NCBI GenBank assembly: GCA_001972305.1 | Contig: BDDD01001577.1 | Location: forward strand, 66,437-130,436 | DNA: 64,000 nucleotides | Reading direction: 5' to 3' | DNA from: Cephalotus follicularis | Taxonomy: Eukaryota > Streptophyta > Magnoliopsida > Oxalidales > Cephalotaceae | In this document: positions 11,209-20,967 of the stretch, piece by piece | Position numbering within the stretch: the stretch's first letter is position 1 | Layout: each line of letters starts with the position of its first letter | Translations under genes and position numbers: made by a program | The notes under the pieces: model-generated | Told to the model about the DNA's origin: nothing | The model's database searches: none | The model's input: only the letters and a program-made list of their open reading frames with translations

Positions 11209-11860
11209 TTTTGCCCAGAAAAGTACCGTTTTCAACTGTTTTGATTCATTTGTTCCTCGAATCGACCCGAGTCTTTTCTAAACACTGTAATAAGTATGTT
11301 TAATGTCTCTGATGTTTCTTAGACCCTTATATGAATGATTTTGGTTGTCTTTTAGATTGTTGTGCTTCAAGGGGGAGTTTGTTTTAAATCATCTATCCGT
11401 AAGTTCATTGTGAACGTATAAGGTACGGATGTTTCGTTCCTTGATACCCTCCTATCGGTTTTACTGTAGTAAATAAAAGATAGCTTTACTTTATGAATAA
11501 TGTACGGATTTCTATCGTTCCTTGGCTATCTGATTTTCGAACTGAAAACGGTTTTGCTTTATGTTATGCTTCTTCATTTATGAACTTGGAAATGTTTTAT
11601 GGTTTTGACATGTTTCGGAAATGAAGTTGGTTTTTGACATTTATAAATGATTCCGACTTTATTCATATGATACGATATGTTATGATCACCTATTTATAGC
11701 GAAGTATAAATGAGTTGATCATTTGGTTATGAAATGTATGATATGATATCGTTGTGAACGATTTTCCAATATGTTTTGTGAAAGCATATTTTATGTGGTT
11801 TTAAATTGATTTCAATAAATCAATGTTTTTGAAATGATTAGATAGTGAGTATTGTACCCA

Positions 11861-11980
11861 CCTATGGGGCGTACCATAGGCATGTCATAGGTCTGGCACG
11901 GGGACATGACACTTCCGTAGCGGTGTGATTAGTCTACGGCGTCTCTGAGTGTTATGAATAAATCCCATGAGGTGGATTTA
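11861..11980 (+). other. Hairpin cluster HP1–HP3 in the 3' LTR of El-1
   Basis: CCTATGG/CCATAGG (11861–11880), CATGTC/GACATG (11881–11908) and TAAATCC/GGATTTA (11959–11980), as in the 5' LTR. Confidence 0.7.
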
Positions 11981-12560
11981 TGGATCCACTATGTGATAGA
12001 GGCGTATGAATCAATTCTTGTATATGATATGTGATCTGATGTGTGATCGGATATGTGATATGTGAGGATTGACATGTGTAGTGCCGTACACTTCATTTCT
12101 AGTGGGCATGTGGAATTAGCTCCTCCCTTGCCAATATATGATGTGAAATGTGATATGTATGTCGCTCAGTATGACTTATAAATCGTCAAATGACATTTTT
12201 GAAATGTTTCATAAATGTTTCGAAAGATATGAAATTGGTATTTTATGGATATTCGAATATGGTGTAAACTGTTTAAGATTTCTGTTATGGATTATATTGA
12301 AATCTTACTGCTTTTAAACTTATCGTTTACTGTTTTATTTCCCTTATCCGTACTGAGGTTTGCTCAACTGCATTTTTGTTTTCCATGCGGCAGGTTATCG
12401 GGAGCAGCGATGAAATGTGTAACGCCCGGGATTTTCATTTATGTGTAATATTGCTTTCCAATGTAATTTTACACCTTGTGTTAATGAGAATCGTGTTTTC
12501 CTTCTTTCCCGTGTTGAAACGTTGCAAGAAAGTGTGATGATGTGTGTTTTTGTACAGGGG

Positions 12561-12640
12561 CAGCCGACTGCCGTGAGGTGGCAGCCGACTGGTGGGAGTG
12601 TCCGCAGAAACAGCCGACTGCCAAGCGAGGCAGTCGACTG
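12561..12640 (+). repeat. Palindrome cluster near the start of S2
   Basis: CAGCCGACTG at 12561, 12582 and 12611 and CAGTCGACTG at 12631; steps 21, 29 and 20 bp. It lies about 100 bp upstream of the TATA-like box. Confidence 0.85.
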
Positions 12641-12975
12641 CTATGCGCCAGACAGCCCACGTGTTTTCTGCCTTAAATGACAAATGGGGGAGTGTTTTGT
12701 TATTTTTGGCTTTTGGCAGAAGGGGGCCGGGGGTTTGCTCCATAAAACACATGCTTCTCTCTTCTTTCTCCATCATTTCTTAGTGATTCAAGAGAGCTTG
12801 AGAGTGAAAGTGTGTGTGTGTTGAAGCTACGGAGCTTGTGCGTTGAAACCGTGAAGGTTGGAGGCTTGACAGTGGGAGTCCGGCTTGTGGAAGGTGGCTG
12901 ATCGTGTTGGGGTTGCAAGAGCTTCGGATTTAAGCTTAAAGAGGTGGATTGCAACTCCTAACTTGGAGTTCTAAG

Positions 12976-14247
12976 GTAGGGGGAAGTCACTTTTTCAACA
13001 TAATTTCAATTGCAAATGTTTTTGATGAAATAAAATGCATGTTTATGTTATATTGTGAGTGTGGAACGTGTATGTGCATAAATATGTCATTTTGGGGTTT
13101 GTTGGGTGTGTGTTGGAGGCTGTTTTAGCAGCTGGTTTTTACATCTGCTGCAGAATCCAGCCGACTGCCGACCTTGAGCAGTCGACTGCTTTGGGGTCCA
13201 GCCGACTGTCTGGTGAGGCCAGTCGACTGCCCCCTTTCGTTTCCCAAAAATGTGTGCAGGAGTTGTGTAGCCGACTGTCGTAGGTCGACAGCCGACTGTG
13301 GGGGTGTGGACAGCCGACTGTCAGGGATGGCAGCCGACTGTCCAGTGCGGGAAGCCGACTGTCTTGGTAGGCAGCCGACTGTCTGGTTGTGCAGCCGACT
13401 GCCAGTGGTAAGCAGCCGACTGTTGGGGCCTGTGTCGTCCGTGAACATATGTATGCATCGTGTATTGTGATGTTTTGCTTCGTGAAGCTTTATAAACTGT
13501 TTATGCTATCGTGATCTTTGAGTTTGAACTGTTATAGCATATTTCTGGAAGTGCATCGTAGTTAATGAAAAATCATTACTTTACACGAAATTATATGTTT
13601 TGAGAAATATATACTTTCGAACTGTGAAAATGACTTCCAAAAACACCGTGAACTGAGTTTTGTGATATCGAGAACCGTGAACCCTGACATCGTGAAAATG
13701 AGTTTGTTTTCAGGTATTTTATTTTATAAACTACTTGGAAAACTGTTTTGAGCATCTAGATGACGGTGTTTGTGATTGAGCTTGACTGTGATTGCTGATT
13801 GTGATTGTGATTGTGGCCGTACTAGTTGCGTGGCGGAGATGCCAGCGATGACTAGTGGCCGGGTCGACTCAGGGGCCAGGAGTTGGCTGGGTGACTCACT
13901 GCATTGTGACCTGCTTCGTGTCGTCCGGAGTCGGGGCCGATGACGGGATGTACGACGTTGGGGCCAGGAGTTGGCGACGCTTTTCGTACCCATCGTGAAC
14001 CGTGTATTGTGCAGTCCTCTGGACTTGTTTGAGACCGTGCATCGTGATTATTGTGATATTGTGACACCGTGGTTTCGGTGATATCGTGACATTGTGTTTT
14101 GGCATACGCATATCTATATTTATACATATGCATCGAGATATAGTATGTACTGCATCATACTGTTTTCATACTTGGTTTTATTGATATTGTGTTGTTCTTA
14201 TGACTTTGGCCGAGTGAGGACAAAGGCTAACCCCCCTACTGTTGCAG
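12976..14247 (+). other. Candidate leader intron in S2
   Basis: The donor is TTCTAAG|GTAGGGG at 12975/12976. The acceptor is CTAACCCCCCTACTGTTGCAG|ATTG ending at 14247. Length is 1272 bp. The longest palindrome array of the window lies within it. Confidence 0.55.
13158..13422 (+). repeat. Twelve-copy palindrome array in S2
   Basis: Starts are 13158, 13179, 13199, 13220, 13268, 13289, 13311, 13331, 13352, 13372, 13392 and 13413. Eleven steps are 20–22 bp except one of 48. Most copies are CAGCCGACTG; the spacers look unrelated. Confidence 0.92.
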
Positions 14248-14452
14248 ATTGATGCTGCGTTTTGGATATCGCCGAGCATGGCCGTATCGGACAGTGATGT
14301 GACGGAGTTTTCTGCTTTAAGTTTTGTAAAGCTTTGTAGCGAACATGTTGTACCTTGGGTTATGTACTAATGTTTTGCTATTGTTGTTGTATCAACTTTG
14401 GATCATGCTCCGCTTGTGGGCTTTTTAACCATGTTTTACCGTGGATGTTGTT

Positions 14453-14568
14453 GGAATCATGCGGTATGGGACGCATGGTTCCGTTTGTTTTCAGCTTATA
14501 TGAATGCTTCCGCAAGATGATGTCTGTTTAAAAGTTTTAAATTTTTATCGTTCTCTGTATAAGCTGGA
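14453..14568 (+). other. T2 3' structured element in S2
   Basis: SL1 pairs GGAATCATG (14453–14461) with CATGGTTCC (14474–14482) around CGGTATGGGACG. The two outermost loop pairs are C–G and G–C here but T·G and A–T in other copies, which is compensating change. The long stem pairs TTCAGCTTATA (14490–14500) with TATAAGCTGGA (14558–14568), and GCTTCCGC lies between. Confidence 0.78.
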
Positions 14569-14897
14569 TATCTGTTAAAATGCCATGTTGTATGTTGTTA
14601 ATGCAAGCGGGGTGTGACAAAATGTGTGAATGAGAGTTGACTACCCTATGTCTTTGGATCCCTAGGAGTGTGATCCTTGTGTTTTTTTGTCTGGTGGTCA
14701 TAAACAATGATACTTATGTTTTTATGTTTTTAAATTGGAACTTGAAAATGTTTTAAGTCTTTCCGAAAACGCTTAATTGTTAAGTTTTAAAGTTCAGTTA
14801 TGATATGACCGCCACGTTTTGGCTGATATGTTTTGATATGTTATGATAGGTTATATATTATGACCTGTGACGACTCTCGCCATCTGGGGGTGTTACA

Positions 14898-15319
14898 TGT
14901 GAGGACACCTGCTGGAGTTTCCATGTATACAGATACCGTATATAGGAGTTATGAGATGTCTGTGGCAGGCATTTCCTTGTATGCATATTTGATAGTATTG
15001 CCCATCCGCGACTTCGATGTTATTTTGGGGATGGATTGGCTGTCAGCACATCATGCTTACATGGACTGCTACAGCAAGACGGTTGATTTTCGTCTGCCAA
15101 GGAATAGCCACCGTTTCTAGGGTTCAGTAGTCCTTTATGTAGACCTTTAAGTGTGTGGTGACCCTAGAGGAGGTCCGAGTCTGAGAAGAGAAGGAGGCCA
15201 GTTAATGCATTCGCTCTATAGGAAGCGTAGGGAAGAGCTCTATGAAGCTGCGTGCTTACTTCCTATATTAGCCACATCTCTTGGGGAACAGAGGGAATTT
15301 GACCTTTTGTCATGGTAGT
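14898..15319 (+). pseudogene. Protease region of El-2 (fossil)
   Basis: The translation around 14900–15090 contains IRDFDVILGMDWLSAHHAYMDC, the second block of a Ty3/gypsy aspartic protease. It begins directly after the El-1 LTR, showing that El-1 inserted into El-2. The part from about 15120 to the assembly gap is less clear. The start of El-2 lies left of the window. Confidence 0.75.
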
Positions 15320-15344
15320 NNNNNNNNNNNNNNNNNNNNNNNNN
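15320..15344. other. Assembly gap (25 N)
   Basis: Twenty-five N bases. The reverse transcriptase expected between the protease at 15090 and the sequence at 15345 is absent. The gap may therefore be larger than shown, and El-2 should not be called RT-less from this assembly. Confidence 0.99.
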
Positions 15345-17430
15345 ATTACAGGAGGTTTATCCAGAACTTTTCAAGGATAGCCGAGCCCTTGACTAGACTG
15401 ACCCAGAAGAAGACCTTGTTTATCTGGGACAAAGATTGTGAAGCTAGTTTCCGTGAACTAAAGGATCGGTTGGTTTCCGCTCCTATCTTGGCATTACTTG
15501 AGAGTAATGAGGGCTTCGCAGTCTACAGTGATGCTTCGGGTAAGGGATTGGGTTGTGTGTTGATGCAACGAGGCAGAGTGATCGCTTACACTTCGCGGAA
15601 GCTAAAGCCGTACAAGGAGAACTACCCGACGCAAGATCTTGAATTGGCCGCGATTATCTTGGCTCTTCAGAAATGGAGACATTATCTATATGGGGCACAG
15701 TTTGAGATTTTCACTGACCACAAGAGTTTGAGGTATCTTTTCTATCAGGATACACTAAACATGAGACAACGACGATGGGTTGAGTTCTTTAATGATTATG
15801 ACTGTAGTATTCAGTACCATCACGGGAAAGCGAACGTGGTCGCTGATGCTTTAAGCCGTAAGGCTATGGTTGCTAACACGATGATATCTCAGTGGAAGAT
15901 GTTAGAGGACTTCCAAGAGTGGTCTCCGTTTAATCAGTCACCGGGGATCTTTGTGGCCAACATGCGAGTGCAGCCTGTGTTACTGGATCACATCAGGGAT
16001 GCACAATCGCACGATCCGGAGTTGCAATGAAGTCGGGAGAACCTGGACTCAGAATCCGATTTTTGAGTACATGCTGATGGTCTTCTGAGATATTGGGGAC
16101 GTGTGTGTTTCCCAGATGAACCAGGGTTGAAGAATGAGTTGCTTCGCGGGGCTCATAAATCTTTGTACAGTATTCATCCTTGTAGCACTAAAATGTACCA
16201 AGATATGAAAAGGACTTACTGGTGGCCTGGCATGAAGCGCAAAACTGCAGAATATGTCGCGAAGTGTTTGACTTGCCAGAGGGTCAAGGCTGAACACCAG
16301 AGACCGACAGGACTGTTGCAGTCATTACCAGTGGCATGATGGAAATGGGAACACATCACGATGGACTTTGTTTCTGGATTTCCACTGACTAAGCATCGTC
16401 ATAATTTCGTGTGGGTTATTGTTGATAGACTCACCAAATCAGCACACTTTTTGCCTACATACATCACTGATTCAGCCAGTAAGTTGGCTCGATTATATGT
16501 GTAGGAGATTGTGAGACTACACGGTGTTCCGGTGAGCATCGTTTGTGATAGGGATTCGATCTTCACTTCCAACTTCTGGAAGAGATTTCAGACATCATTC
16601 GGAACGAGATTGAATCTCAGTACTGCTTTCCACCCTCAAACAGATGGACAATCAGAGCGTACCATCCAAACCTTGGAGGATATGCTTCGGGCTTGTGTGA
16701 TCGATTTTGCTGGGACATGGGAAGACCATATTCCCTTGATAGAGTTTTCGTACAATACAGCTATCACGCGAGTATTGGTATGGCTCCATACGAGGCACTG
16801 TATGGGAGGAAGTGTAGGTCACCCATCTGTTGGGACGAGGTTAGTGCACGACCATTGCTTGGGTCGGATTTGGTGGAGGAGACTTTGAAGAAAGTCAAGT
16901 TCATCAAGGAGAAGTTGCTAGCAGCACAGAGTCAGCAAAAGATCTATGTCGACAGTGTGAAGAGGACGCCTTTGACCTTCAGTGTGGGAGATCATGTGTT
17001 TTTGAAGGTATCTCCGTGGAAAGGCGTACAAAGATTCGGAAGGAAGGGAAAGTTAGTGCCACGCTATATTGGTCCTTTTGAGATTCTGGAGAGGGTTGGG
17101 GAGGTAGCTTATCAGCTAGCCTTGCCTCCTACATTGTCAGGTGTACATGATGTCTTCCACATATCAATGCTATGAGGTTATATCCGAGACCCATCACATG
17201 TCTTGGATTGTGACTCGGTTACGGTGAGGGATGATCTTTCTTTCGAGGAGTCACCCGTGAGAATCCTAGATCAGAAGACAAAAGTATTGAGGAACCGAAC
17301 CATTCCGATGGTAAAGGTTTAATGGCAGTTTCATCATCCGGATGAGGCAGCTTGGGAATGGGAAGAGGATATTCAGGAGAGTTACCTTCACTTGTTTTTG
17401 TATATGTAAATTCGAGGACGAATTTCTCGG
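15345..17430 (+). pseudogene. pol of El-2, end of RT to chromodomain-type tail (fossil)
   Basis: It opens with the end of RT ([20 protein letters not shown]). RNase H follows, with [17 protein letters not shown] near 15520 and DHKSLRY near 15720. The integrase then has [43 protein letters not shown] and [17 protein letters not shown], and a C-terminal part with [14 protein letters not shown]. The chromodomain-type tail lies before 17400. It is very close to El-4 pol, so the two belong to one subfamily. It carries several breaks. Confidence 0.88.
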
Positions 17431-17443
17431 AAGGAGGGGGGAT
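17431..17443 (+). promoter_or_regulatory. Polypurine tract of El-2
   Basis: AAGGAGGGGGGAT lies immediately before the El-2 LTR start. Confidence 0.8.
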
Positions 17444-17606
17444 TCTAACGCCCGAAAATTCGCTTTCATGTATTATTGTAATCCTCGATGTAGTTTTACC
17501 TTGAATTAATAAAAGGTGAATTTCCTGGTTGATATCTTGAATTTAAATTAACTTAGAGCATTCAGAAGTGTGATTCTAAGCGTAATTATGGGAATGTTGG
17601 CTTGGA

Positions 17607-17757
17607 CAGCCGACTGGCGCGATATACCAGCCGACTGTTGGGCTGAGGTGTGGGGCAGTCGACTGGCGTGAGGAACCAGTCGACTGGCCAACTGTCGTGG
17701 CACTTGGCCACAGACTTCCAGGTGAACAGCCGACTGCCAGGGAAGGGCAGCCGACTG
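17607..17757 (+). repeat. Three palindrome pairs near the start of the El-2 LTR
   Basis: Motifs start at 17607/17628, 17656/17677 and 17727/17748, each pair 21 bp apart with pair-to-pair gaps of 28 and 50 bp. The motif is CAGCCGACTG or CAGTCGACTG, the same form within each pair. Confidence 0.88.
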
Positions 17758-18233
17758 GTTCATGCTCTGTTTTTGTGAAAAATGTCGAAATAACATGCAA
17801 ACTGACATGGGAAGAGCATCTTCAGAAGCCATCACATGCAATAAAACGTGTTGAGCATGCACCACCACGCCAGGACCTGCAAGGACAGAGGGGAAGAGAA
17901 AGAGTGACAAGTGTGTGTGCATGCAAGTGATAATGTGAGAGAAGGGCTCTTAGTGCCATGCAAAACGGGTTGAGGGAGAGAGGACTGCATAAATGCTCTC
18001 TTCCCTTCGTCTCTCTCACCATGCAACCTGATAAGAAAGAGCCAGAGAAATTGAGAGAGAAGATAGTGAGAAATTGAGAGAGAAGATAGTGAGAAATTAA
18101 GAGGATTCTCCATTGTTAAGCTTGGAGCTCAGATTGGAGCTATTGGACTGTTCTTGGAGCTAGCGGGAGGCTCAAAGTTACTGGAAAGGAGACACAAAGG
18201 GGTGGACTTCCGATTTCTAACTTGAAATCAAAG

Positions 18234-19599
18234 GTAGGGGAAATGGTAGAGAATTCTATGCATGCATTTTGAGTTTAAGAGTAATGATGTTATAAATGAA
18301 TGATGTAGTTGTTTGGCTGTGGATTCCTATATTAATGTTGTGGTTACTGTTAATAAATAACCTGACATGCACACTAAGTTTTGGATGGAGTTTTGGATTG
18401 GTTTTCTTGCAATACCATGTTTGGATTTCATTTGATCTACGATGAAAACGGAGAATAATGCATGAATTGAGTTGTGTTTTAGACCAGGATATGACTACTG
18501 GTGATATTATGGGGTCAGAATACGTGTGGATAAGTTTCAATTGCTTGATCAATGGATTAAGAAGTGAATTACTGGTGCTGTCCAGCCCAGAACAGCCGAC
18601 TGTTTAAGTAAAATAGTCGACTACTCGATCATCCATCCGACTGTCATGTAAGAACAGTCGACTGTGCATGCGTTTTTTCCCAGAACAGTCGACTGTCGCA
18701 GGAAGACAGCCGACTACTGATTACTCGTGATGAACAAGTCGACTATTGGGGAAGAACAGTCGACTGACTCAATGATCCAGCCGGCTATTATGGAAAAACA
18801 GTCGACTGTTATAACAGAAATTGAACCTTTAGAGATGGTGATAGGCCTATGTTAAATACCCATAACCCTAGGTGCATTCTAAGCATATGTTTGCCCTGCA
18901 CTTGAACTGCTACTGTACTGTAAATTGATTGTGGTTGATTACTGAATGTATTAACCATATTGGAAAACTTGCATGATTATTATAATCATTTTGGGTAAGA
19001 AAATGTATATTTGACAAATATAAACTTATATTTTCAAATGACTGGGGATGTATTCCCAAGACAGAGAAATGTATTGTTTTAAGTATTACAACTTATAACA
19101 ACCTGATAATGGAGTAATATATTTTAAACAAATATATTTTTATCAAGTAATCATATTTTGTTGCTTGACTTGTATTGTACTGTGTTTGTAACCTATTGAT
19201 TACCCAGCCGTTGTGCTAGTAACCTGCTGTTGGTTTAGCCGCTGTGCTAAGAAACATACGGAGGACTTCCTCCAAACCGTTCGCAAACGGGGATGGGGTA
19301 AGAGTGCTTGACGTTGGGGCCAGGAGGTAGCGACGGTTATAACGACCTGCTTGTCTGGTTCCTTTTGGGGACATACTTACTACCTGTGTTTGATATAACC
19401 TTATGAGGTTATACCTGTACTGTAAACATGCATATATTTTTATATGTACATACGGAGATATAATTACTGTGAAAATTACATGTCATACTGCATCACTATG
19501 CATTCATTCATGATACGCATTACCTTTGACCTTGAACTGTATACATAAACTTTTCTACTGAGCCGAGTGAGGACAAAGGCTAACCCCCTACTGTAACAG
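18234..19599 (+). other. Candidate leader intron in the El-2 LTR
   Basis: The donor is ATCAAAG|GTAGGGG at 18233/18234. The acceptor is CTAACCCCCTACTGTAACAG|ATTG ending at 19599. Length is 1366 bp. Confidence 0.55.
18593..18808 (+). repeat. Ten-copy palindrome array in the El-2 LTR intron region
   Basis: Starts are 18593, 18614, 18634, 18655, 18686, 18707, 18736, 18757, 18778 and 18799. Steps are 20–21 bp except 31 and 29. Variants of CAGTCGACTG. Confidence 0.88.
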
Positions 19600-19808
19600 A
19601 TTGATGGAGTGGGTTTTGATATGGAGCACGCAAGGAGACTTAAGGAGAAGACTAAGCTATTTCTCTTATTTTATGTACTGGATTACTGAACAATGACTAT
19701 GTAAACTGGATTATTGTAACGTGGGTTTATTTTATTTCGTACTGTATCATCACGCTCTGTTTATGGGTGATCGACAAGGATGTTGGGTTTTATATAAACT
19801 CTGTGGTT

Positions 19809-19916
19809 ATCACGTAGTATGGGATGCGTGATACATATTTTAATTCAGCTTACTTCATGTTATTGCTTCCGCTACTGAAGGCTTTTTTTTATACATAATA
19901 TCGCATAAGCTGAATT
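19809..19916 (+). other. T2 3' structured element in the El-2 LTR
   Basis: SL1 pairs ATCACG (19809–19814) with CGTGAT (19827–19832) around TAGTATGGGATG. The long stem pairs AATTCAGCTTA (19842–19852) with TAAGCTGAATT (19906–19916), an 11-bp perfect match, with GCTTCCGC between. Confidence 0.8.
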
Positions 19917-19974
19917 ATGTTGTGTTGATTGCCTTACCTTTTATGTTGCCTTCTTGGAAAATGGGGGCGTGACT

Positions 19975-20660
19975 GTGGGAGAAGTTCAAGAAGGAGTTTA
20001 GACAGTACTTCTTCCCACCCACTTTCGTTAAAGAGAAGAGAAAGGAGTTTTTGTATCTGCGGCAAGGTAATGGGACTGTATCTCAGTACAAGTATCGTTT
20101 TATGGACTTGTCCCATTTTACTCCAGCCTTGGTAATAGATCAAGAGGATCGATGTCAGAAGTTTCTTGAGGGCCTTAGACCCGAGATCAGACATATGGTA
20201 TCCGTCACCCCGTGGTTGGTGTTTGGAGATTTGGTGGAAGCTACCAAGAGAGTAGAGTCGAGCTTAGGAGACCAGAGGATGTGTCAAGAGCAAGGGCAGA
20301 AGAGATCCTCATCTCAGTCCGAGCAAGCAGAGAACCCCTCCAAGGCTTAGAAATAGTGGGGACCTCAGTCCTCAGGCAATGTCAGAGGAGGAGCTTCTCA
20401 GCAGACACAGACGACTCCAGTTACTGGTAGTGTTCAAGGGAGTTCTTATCAGAGCAACAAGGCGCCTCAGTCTGAAGTCTGTGGCAAGCTGCGTTCAGGA
20501 GAATGTAAGAGGGGAAGTTCTGCATGTTACAGATGCGGCGAGGAAGGGCACATAAAGAGAGATTGTCCTGAGCAATCTCTTAGCGAAGCGATGACTCCCA
20601 TGGCAGCACCAGCAGAGAAGCAGACTCCAAGTTGTGGAACAGCCAAAGCAAGTCAATAGG
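19975..20660 (+). pseudogene. gag of El-3 (fossil)
   Basis: The translation WEKFKKEFRQYFFPPTFVKE, then LRQGNGTVSQYKYRFMDLS and CQKFLEGLRPEIRHMV, is a Ty3/gypsy gag core. A CCHC knuckle (CYRCGEEGHIKRDCPE) lies near 20530–20578. The 5' part is missing because El-2 inserted here. It is not close to the T1 gag (El-1, El-6) or to the El-7/El-10 gag, so El-3 is a separate family. Broken at a few places. Confidence 0.85.
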
Positions 20661-20967
20661 CGACAACACTGAAAACAAGTTTCTCGACACCACTGAGTAC
20701 CAACACCAGAGCTATTAGTGGCAGACCTCCAAGCAGACCAGGGGATACAACAAGAGTTTACTCCCTTTTTAGAGGGGCAGATATGACAGCACCAGACATG
20801 CCACCAGGTGAGATCTTGCGTGCTATGTTTCTCCTTTAGTAGGATAAGTTAAGTTATAGTATCTGTTAGTTGAGCATAGTTACAGAGAAGCCAAAGATGA
20901 TAGAATAGTTTTTCCTAAGGTTTGACTTGAGGAATTTTGAGGACAAAATTTCTTAACGTGGGGAGGA
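20661..20967 (+). other. El-3 region between gag and 3' LTR, with polypurine tract
   Basis: About 300 bp with no protease, RT or integrase match. It ends in GAGGACAAAATTTC, then CGTGGGGAGGAT (polypurine tract) directly before the LTR. The same pre-LTR phrase (GAGGACAAAATTTC) is seen in El-4, which has pol. El-3 therefore passes from gag straight to its 3' end. Confidence 0.7.

Larger units (their letters stand above)
12418..14619 (+). mobile_element. S2: solo T2 LTR inside the 3' LTR of El-1
   Basis: It starts TGTAACGCCCGGG and ends GGGGTGTGACA, flanked by the 5-bp duplication AAATG (12413–12417 and 14620–14624). The 5' LTR of El-1 at 1880–1890 shows the empty site. Length 2202 bp. A TATA-like CATAAAACAC at 12741 precedes a CT-rich leader. 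It is younger than El-1, into which it inserted. Confidence 0.96.
9859..14897 (+). mobile_element. 3' LTR of El-1 (T1), split by solo LTR S2
   Basis: It starts TGTAATACCCTG after the polypurine tract and ends GGGGGTGTTACA at 14897. Removing S2 and one target duplication leaves about 2.83 kb. It matches the 5' LTR from 10541 to the end. Immediately after it the protease region of El-2 continues, so El-1 lies inside El-2. A CT-rich stretch (10100–10200) precedes the part shared with the window start. Confidence 0.93.
17444..19974 (+). mobile_element. 3' LTR of El-2 (T2)
   Basis: It starts at 17444 with a slightly decayed TGTAACGCCCG and ends near 19974 with a decayed GGGGTGTGACA, about 2.53 kb. 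Right of it El-3 gag is read, so El-2 sits inside El-3. A TATA-like GCATAAATGC at 17987 is followed by a CT-rich leader. Exon 1 near 18115–18175 holds several TTGGAGCT-type repeats. Confidence 0.88.

Noticed and set aside
13158-13422. CRISPR-like array of short repeats and spacers
   Set aside because: The repeat is only about 10 bp and palindromic, spacers are about 11 bp, and the array lies in plant retrotransposon LTRs. No cas genes are near.
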